This document shows, piece after piece, positions 55,942 through 64,000 of a stretch of 64,000 bases of DNA. The notes under the pieces were generated by a model. It was not told the DNA's origin, ran no database searches, and was given only the letters and a program-made list of their open reading frames with translations. Position 1 is the first letter of the stretch. Each line of letters opens with the position of its first letter. The position numbers were made by a program, and so were the translations under genes. This stretch comes from Glycine soja (taxonomy: Eukaryota > Streptophyta > Magnoliopsida > Fabales > Fabaceae): positions 2,281,261 to 2,345,260 of the forward strand of contig NC_041002.1 of the NCBI RefSeq assembly GCF_004193775.1. The letters are read 5' to 3'.

Positions 55942-56900
55942 ACTCCCAATTGTGATGATTTCAAAAGCCAAAGAGTCACAATGGTTGAAGAAGCTCTTTT
56001 GGAGGCCAAAGATTTGTGAAAGAATGAGGCCAAAAAATTTGAGAAACGGAATGGCCAGTGGTTCCTGCCTGTTGCAGAAACCACTATATTAGGAAATGAT
56101 CCGTTGATTCATTAACAAAAGGAGATCAATTGGAAAATGGGGCACACAAATAAATTCAACCCAACAAACTCATTAACATCAATAACAATCAACAAAAAAA
56201 AAAAAAAACTTTTTGATAAAACAGCACAAGAACGGATTAAACAGATGCAGTGAATTTACCAAGGTTTTTCCAAATATCAAACCCAAATTAGCAAGTTGAA
56301 GAACTTAGCCTAGATTAGATTCACTGACCCATTTCCCAAAATTAAATGTTAGCAAAAAATTTCTGACATTTACACTCCCAGAAAAGCACAAGAGTATATT
56401 AAAAAAAAAGGATAAGATAGTTATCAGAATCTTAAAAGAATAAATTTTATCTTGTTTTTTATTTACCAAAAAATATCAACCCCAAATCTCAAACACAATG
56501 ACACTCACTCATGCTCGGTCTACTCAACGCAAAAAAAAAATAGAAAATAAAAATAAAAACACAAAATCCAGTAAAACTTTTGAGTAAAGACCTTTGCTTT
56601 AGGTCAAAATCAAGAATTCCCCCAAACTCAATTCACCAAGGAATCCCCGGAAAATCCCACTATCCTCGCCGGGAAAACCGAACCTTTCAAACAGCTATGC
56701 TATCGAAAACAAAAGCAGAGGAGATCGGAGCACGAGTTTTCTCCGGCGAAAAAAAAAACCGGCGACACAATGCAAAGACTCAGTGAGTCAATTCGAAACC
56801 CTAACTCGCCAATTATCCCTCGCTCACTCACTCACTCTCTCTAATCTTCTTCTACTTCTTCCTCCTTCTGCCTCTGTTTTTGGGTACACTGAGAACCAAA
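55942..56900 (-). promoter_or_regulatory. Probable 5' leader of the 172-aa gene
   Basis: On the minus strand, 56,880-56,740 reads gagagagtgagtgagtgagc and then agggtttcgaattgac, the style of a plant 5' UTR. The stretch is markedly richer in C and G than its surroundings. A leader intron between here and 55,941 is likely but not placed. Confidence 0.4.
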
Positions 56901-58707
56901 CCCAATCGCTCAAAATCTCGTCTTCTTCTGAATTTATAGGCTATTTTTTGACCTTTTTCATCTTTTCACATCCAACGCTCCAGATTGCACCCGTTATTCT
57001 GATGAACGTCCAGAGACAAGGTCTTATCCTCTTACTCTACACCCCCGACACATCTTATAACAATTCATTCCTGGCCTATAGCATAAGGTAGTTAACAATA
57101 TATGTTTTTTAATCAGAAGAATATTGGACGTTGATTCGGTGATGAGAGATATAATAACCGTCCAAAGTTGCTGACGTGGATGACCATTACCCCAATCATG
57201 GGATGCATGTGCGGCCAACTTGTCGACACGTGTCAATAATGTCACCCTAAAATAATATATATAGGATTATATGGAAATGGAATAACTAATGATTAAGTTA
57301 AATTAAAGAAGTCGTGTTTTTTTTTTATAAGTTTTCCACTTGTCTAGTAAAATGAGCTGTTTAAACATATTTTTTTTTAAAACTGTCAAATATGCTATAC
57401 TCGGAGAATAAAACAAAATCTTGTAACAACTTCCTAAGATAAATGAGAAATCAAATCAAGTTTATCTTCTCCAAACTAACTTCTGTATCAAGCAGGAAAC
57501 TAGGAATCTCATTGACCATTTAGCAACTCCAATCATCCAATGTCAGCTACATTTTTCCATTTTCACATTAAAGATTGTACTGCTTGTAGTGAGTTATATT
57601 GGAAAATACTACAGTATATACCAACTTTAACAATCTTAATTAAATAACTATAGCTATTGTGAGGACTAATTTTGAACTGATTGAATTAATTATGAAAAGT
57701 TCATAAATTTAATTAACAAAACATCTAAATCATCCAATTAAATATTTCATTAAACTAAAACCGAGGTTATTAATTGGTAATCAATTTCAAGTCTGTATTG
57801 GTGATTTAAGAAGTTGCATTATACAAATCATATTCAGGTTAAAGAGGGCACGAAACACCTTCGTGATTGATCCGCAAGCTTCTACGAAATTGATTGGAGT
57901 CAGTCATCATTTTTTCTACGAGCAAACTGAAAGGTGGGTGTCCATGGAGTAATCAATACTCAAAGAATATAGAATATAGAATATGGGAATTAAGTAATCT
58001 AAAAAAAACTCATAGCCAAAACGATGACAAGTATTGACGTACCAAGAAAGAAAAAAAAAGTGTGTATTTTCTCATTGGATTTTCTTAGAAAGAGCTCCTT
58101 CAATTGACTTTTGCCCCTTTGCCTCTCTTCTTTTAAAAGATTTACATCGTTACCGTTTGGCTAACGCTATTGCCATTGATGATACGATATCTAATTTAAA
58201 TCATAGAGTTGCAAGAATTGATGTTTCCATATAGTAATTAGGGTAGTTTTATAAATGAAGCAAAGCTTTCATGATATAAAAATATATAGTAATAAAGGGA
58301 CGCTCGCGTATTTATATTCTTAAACAAGATCCAATGTAGTTAAAGTTATAGATATTATTATTTATCTAATGATATTTTCTTTGATCGGATTTAGCCATTC
58401 ATTTTCATTGTTTGTGTCACCGATGACATAAAATCCAATTATATATGCTAAATATGCTATACACATAGTACTTACTTCTATAGCTTATAATTTTTATAAT
58501 CTAATTAAAACAATTTTCATTTTGTTTTTACACACGGTTTTTATGACTTTATTTAGTGGAAAGTGGTGTGTTTCAAAGTATGAGCACCAAACAAATTATT
58601 GCTATATATTTTACGTAGTGACGATAAACTTTTTAATGATGCTTCTTTTTTAAGGTGTTCTGAAGATAAATTTTGGCCTCACCTAAACTGTGCTGTACAT
58701 GTTAAAT

Positions 58708-58710
<3 letters not shown>
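56901..58710. other. Intergenic, nothing supported
   Basis: A 66-codon frame at 58,034-58,234 ends KDLHRYRLANAIAIDDTISN and further polar residues, which looks protein-like but is unassigned. Confidence 0.35.

Positions 58711-58780
<70 letters not shown>
58711..58780. repeat. (AT)n microsatellite, 70 nt
   Basis: This is an uninterrupted run of 35 AT dinucleotides. Confidence 0.95.
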
Positions 58781-58785
<5 letters not shown>

Positions 58786-60877
58786 CGAAGAGGAAAAGAA
58801 AATTTCGAATTGATGGTACTTTTATTTCCTTTCAAAAACATTATTTATTGAATTTATTTTTTATTCACTAATATTATAAATACTTTTATATTATCAACTA
58901 ATTATAAATAATTATGATATAAATTTCAAAATAATTATTATCGAAAACTAAAAATCTTATTATGCGTATCAGTCTACAATTAGATGACAATACAAAAAAA
59001 CCTACATCGTCATGCAATTTAATTAAATTCTTATTTAATTATTTATGATTTTTTTTACCTATACAAGAGAAATCTTAAATATAGTCGTTATATTATTAGT
59101 TTATTATTGTTATTACTGTGGATATAAACCTGAATTCCTAAAAACTTGATTTTGCCATTTTTTAATACTTTTGAAAGTACACTTTGTTTTTTTTTTACTT
59201 CAACTGATTATATGCTATATGTTAAGGAATGATATAGGCTTAATAAAATAAGGTCAAATTACAAATGATTAAGTGAGTGAATTTATGTATTTTCCACAAA
59301 GGAAGCCAAGGTCGTCTCGTGATGTCGTGGTACCCACAAATCATGCTATGCAATTTCATGTTTCTTAACACTGTAGTTAATATAAGTCATTGATAAGGAA
59401 TTCAACTTGTATTTTTCACAAATGGATCCATTACTTGTTTTTTTTTTTTGTTGAAAGGTTTTTAATTGTGTCGAAGGGTCTCTAGAGTCGAACGAGGATT
59501 CGATCCAACGTAGGTGATAATGAATCCGTCTATTACCTAGATTTATCTCTTTTCATATTGACTTTGTTGAGTATGGGGTGTATCCCTAATCATGCTTACT
59601 AGTTGAATAATACTTCTTATAATTATGTTTAGTTATTTTTAATTGAGTGATTATTTTTAAATGAATTTAATGATGATAATCATGATGGAATGATACTAGT
59701 TACTCACATATATTAAAGGTCGAAATGTACTGTTTGATTTATGTGAATATGTGATCGAAATTGTTAGATTTATATGAATACGTAACCGAAAGATATATTC
59801 AATTTAGACGTTAGCCTACCTGACTGAACAATTCATCCAATATACAACTCATGAATTAGAATGTAACCACCTATGGCCGGGTTGATAAGATAAATAATGC
59901 AGCACTTACATGAATCACTAAAATGAAAAAAACAAACCAAAAAGAACTAAAACTACGTAGAAACGAAATAAAATGGATGCCACAAAGGTTGACGTTATTA
60001 TTCCTTGAAGATATAGAGATAAAAAGATTATAAAGAAATGACAGAAGAAAAAAACTAGACATAATAAAGGTATTTTTAAATAAACTTTCTCAAAAACTAG
60101 ATGTAGAAAAAAAAAAGGCTCTTCATAATTAAAAAATAATTTATGCGTAAGTTAAAAAAAAGATTTAGAGAAACTACTAATACAAAAAAGAATTTTTAAA
60201 AATAAAGTTATGCATGAACTAATTTTAACTTATAAATAAATTTATTTCATTTTTTAAAAGTATTTTTGGAAAAATTTATCTAAAGAAACCCTAAAAAGAT
60301 ATCATTCCATTTGTTACGACTTTTTCCTAAAATGTCATTTAAAATATTATTAATTTTTATTGAGAAAAAATATTAATTCTACAGGTTATTCTTGCATTTA
60401 TTTTAATTTTTCAAAATAAGTAGAAACTGAAAAAGAATATAAAATCTGATCAAAGTTAGAAGGTATTTTAAATAATTTATAATGGACTAATTTGTTTAAG
60501 TTTATTTTTTAAAATAAAATAAGCAGTTTTATAATTTTTTGATGTATTTGTCTGAACTGTTTTTACTTAAAATAAGTAGTTTTCTACTTTTTCTAAGAAA
60601 CAAATTCTATATGTTTCTCAACAAATGTTTATATAAAAAGAATTTTTGAAATTGTTTTTATTTTATTTTAAACAAACAGGGCAAAAATAAGTTTTTTTTA
60701 AAGTTACTTTTATGATTGTAAATAAAACATAAAATTGCATTATTCTTTTTTTTATAAAAAAAGTAATCATTAATACATTTTGTATCAAAATTACTCTTTT
60801 TTCTTTGATGACTTTAGTATTGAAATATTTTTGTAATTATAAATATTATGCTATTACCAAGAAGAAAAGAGACTAGG
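58781..60877. other. AT-rich intergenic DNA
   Basis: No gene is seen. Confidence 0.4.
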
Positions 60878-61500
60878 TATGACAATGGGGTGTCGCGGGG
60901 ACCGGTTTAGGCTACCCACGTCTGCCCTCAACATCTCAAACGATTTCCGTTGAGGTTAAAAATTAGACCCACCCTCGCCTTTGGTTGGGTATTGGATTTT
61001 CCCATCTCAACCTTGTCCCCAATTATCGTGGCTTGTGCAATAAGATACAACAGATTGGATTGTCGTGACTCCCACAAATTTGCAATGAAGGGATTGGTGT
61101 CGTTGTCATGACGATTGTAAGGATGGGATGTGATTGTCAATGTCATTGTCGAGACTTTCACGAACCTAAGATGAAGGAGGGGTGTTGTGACTGTCGCGAT
61201 AAAGGAGGGCACTTAGCAACAGATGAACACTCAGAGTTAGGTTTGAGGGATTGAGAATGTGAGGAGTGGCACAATGAGAGTAAGAGTCTAAGGAATTGTA
61301 GTTAATGATAAGAGTGAGAAGAGGCAACAAAGACATATGTATTAGGGTATATTAATAGTGGGACGGGTGTAGGTACGAGCATCACAATACCCAATTCTGC
61401 TCTACCTTCGACTTTCTCAAACGGGACAAAATCTAACTTGGTCAATTCAATTTTTCCCATCAAACTAAGAACAAGTGCAGATTCAATTGTCATGCGCCAT
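60878..61500. repeat. Degenerate GC-richer repeat
   Basis: gggtgtcgcggggaccgg...acccacgtctgccc...tctcaaacg at ~60,889-60,940 is echoed by gggacgggtgtagg...acccaattctgctc...tctcaaacggg at ~61,360-61,425. These are direct repeats ~475 bp apart, flanked by AT-rich DNA. This recalls a dispersed non-autonomous plant element; its class is unknown. Confidence 0.35.
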
Positions 61501-64000
61501 GCTTAAAAGAGATTATGTATAAATGACGGGAAAGTGTGTCATCATCTTAAAAAGAGAAGAAAGAAATTCCAATTTCATTGTAGATACAATTATTAAATAC
61601 AACTATTAAATGTTAATTATATCTTTTTCATTCACAAAATTTAAATTCAAAAAACATGTTGATTAAGAGATTTTAATCATATTCTAGTTGAGAAGGGATG
61701 AAAAACAAACTGAAACTTGAAAAAAGATTAGAACAAACAAATGAAAACAATAAAGAAAAAAGCCACGCATCGGAGATTTTCACTCTTGCACTTTTCTTAG
61801 TGGAGAATGTGAGGTTTGATTCAGCACAATAAAATTGGATTGCCCAAATTATTGAGAAATCCTAGACTAAATGCACCAAGAATCTTAGGCTCTAATTCAC
61901 TTTCTAATCTTATTTTTTAGGGCCTTATCCAACCTCAAGCAAATTCAAAAAATTATTAAAGAAGATGGCATGGGACATATATAAGGTGAAAATTAGAGAA
62001 TAATGCACACATTGTACAGTATCTACGATTAAGAAGTTGATTGAAGAGAAAAGGAAAAACCATATCAAATGAACTTAATCATGACAATCACTCTTTAGGA
62101 AAAGTAGCATCAAACTTTTCGTGATAGCAGATAAAAAGGGTTGTTTTCTGTTTCATAGGGAAAAGTATATCATCATTCAGTTACAAATCAGTCATGTTAA
62201 TGCTATCATGTTACCGTTTCTCTCGCTCTCGTACTCATCTTAATTTCCACTAATCAACTCTGTTGAATTGTTCACTTTATGGTTGGAACACTTGAAATTG
62301 TAAAATGGCTTATTTTTAGTGAAGTTCCTCTCTAGATTTATTCATTTCTCATATATCTCATTTAATTTTGAAATATATTGTCACTGTTATTCCTTTTAAG
62401 TTTTACCCATCGTCTCATACATGATATTTTTCATAATATCCCGTCATTCCCGTGCACTGTTTTGTTATATTGTCCCGTGTATGGTAATTTTTACAAGATT
62501 GAAGATTATTCAACTACCATGTTATTAATTCAATTTTTTTTTCTAAAAAATTTCCCGTTGATGCGCTGTAGAATCTAGATTAATCACTCGATATAATAAT
62601 AGAAAAGGAACGTACATAACCCAAATTTCCAACTGATATAGATTTACATGAATTGAGGTAAGGTAATCAATTTGGCCGCAAAGTACAATTGTTAAGAAAA
62701 CCAAATTGTGGCCACTTGCTTTGTGTCAAAAAGATGGTTGTGGGACATATCTACCCACTTGTACTTTAGCCTGACTTCATGTTAATTAACTTGCAGGTGA
62801 ACCCTTTACCTTCCCCCACTTGGCCACTCCATGTGCTCTAGATACCAAACGACAACACAAGATATTTATTTATTTATTTTCTCTTTCCTTGTTACTTCTT
62901 TTTTTCTTCATTGGAAAGGAATTTCCGTGTTACTTCAGCCAAATGTTAATTGTTTTCTTTTATTTTCTATAAATTTTCTTTAGCGTGCTGGATTTTTTTT
63001 TTTTGAGTGAACTATCATTTTATTTCTTGAAATTGGAAAGCATTATTATATTAATTCCTGAATATTTTTTTTTAAAATCTTAAAAGTATAAATTGACAAT
63101 CACATAAATTTGAAAAATGTGTGACTTAAGAAGTAATGTAAATTACTAACATGCTTACAGAATAAAATGATAATAAGTCTTATTCACCATGTTTGGGATT
63201 TATTTGATATTTTCTTTAGAAAATGTTATAACCCCCACCAATGATTTTTTACTTGATATTTTTTTCTAAAGATCCTGCGAATTTATATAATATTAGTTCT
63301 TTCTCATGGACAAGTGGAGTATTTGTATATTAGTTGAAATTTCGGCATACAAAATTGAACGTCAAGACAAAGCCACCAACAGAGAAAGAGAAAAGAATTA
63401 AATTTGTTTTGTCAAATCCTGTCATGTTCACCAATATTATTTGTGGGATAAATTCACAAGTATGAATTTTTGTATGATCTACACAACTGACCAATTCATG
63501 ACTAACACTTATTTAAACTTGTTGATTAGACAAAACAAAAAATTCTTCTTAGTGCATCCTGACTAAAAGTATTACTGGGTTCATAATTTTATATAATTAT
63601 AGGATATGCTATAGAATCATTTGAAGCTAGACAATAGAAAATGCTAATCGTGCCCACCCTGTCAATCAGTGTTGTTTTAGGAATATATGAAGATTTCTGA
63701 CCTTATTTGATCATGATGATTCTTCTTTTATGTTCTTTCCTCGAAATAAAAAATGTTGGACACTGAATTTTATACTATATAGCATCATATTTTCGTTTCT
63801 GTATGCTTGCAACTTGCGCTGAAAAGAGAGCCAGTGTCTCACCAATTTAGCAACTCTATGTTTAGATAAATGTTGAGAATGTGCTAATACACTTCCCGAA
63901 TTTTAAGATATAGAATAAAAAAGGAAGAATTTGTTGTTCTAAGAATAGAATATTAAAAGTATTTTTGAATTCTCCCAGCTCTCCTTCAAACATGTATTTA
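61501..64000. other. AT-rich intergenic DNA
   Basis: I see no gene, RNA gene or classifiable repeat up to the window edge. Confidence 0.4.

Noticed and set aside
56783..57091. 102-codon plus-strand frame
   Set aside because: It lies in what looks like the 5' leader of the minus-strand gene and shows no domain.
58599..58871. Frame of alternating Ile-Tyr
   Set aside because: It is created by the (AT)n microsatellite.
59460..59530. tRNA-like words (ggattcgatcc)
   Set aside because: No cloverleaf could be drawn; the D and anticodon arms are absent.

Overview
The window is plant nuclear DNA: AT-rich, with long introns that follow GT-AG rules, plant-specific gene families and nested LTR retrotransposons. 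The clustered TAATCGATTA palindromes, the CGCTTAGCG/CGCTCAGCG-rich repeat and the style of the LTRs suggest a legume, most probably soybean (Glycine). The species call is inference; no search was run.

Layout. At 0-7.2 kb lies a graveyard: a broken Aurora-kinase fragment, the decayed 3' end of a PDAP1/HASP28-like gene, a hAT transposase cut in two by another repeat, and an orphan R2R3-MYB exon. From 9.5 to 14.6 kb (+) is an 801-aa U-box protein with a USP-like N-terminus, coiled coil, catalytically dead kinase domain and U-box. From 20.7 to 15.9 kb (-) is a 726-aa NAT12-type nucleobase-ascorbate transporter in ten exons; the two genes converge. From 22.2 to 36.7 kb is a three-level transposon nest. 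A long inverted-repeat (foldback-like) element built of ~26-bp subrepeats contains a ~0.65-kb solo LTR with a perfect TTTTC target duplication. That LTR is interrupted by a young ~12-kb Ty3/gypsy chromovirus whose ~3.8-kb LTRs each carry a 143-codon ORF and ten TAATCGATTA palindromes. From 37.9 to 43.0 kb (+) is an Ecdysoneless (SGT1-type) homologue of 647 aa in five exons. From 47.6 to 43.8 kb (-) is a 997-aa NETWORKED-2-type actin-binding protein. At 51.8-52.9 kb is a 5'-truncated LINE relic. From 55.9 to 54.1 kb (-) is a small uncharacterised plant protein (172 aa; 184 aa if a possible 36-nt exon is used). From 57 to 64 kb I see only AT-rich intergenic DNA with a (TA)n tract and a degenerate repeat.

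The five intact genes have no evident shared pathway: ubiquitin ligation, purine/ascorbate-type transport, splicing/cell-cycle support, actin binding, and one unknown. This is a normal eukaryotic gene neighbourhood, not an operon. All exon junctions were derived by hand from reading frame, splice consensus and family knowledge; every multi-exon model closes in frame.
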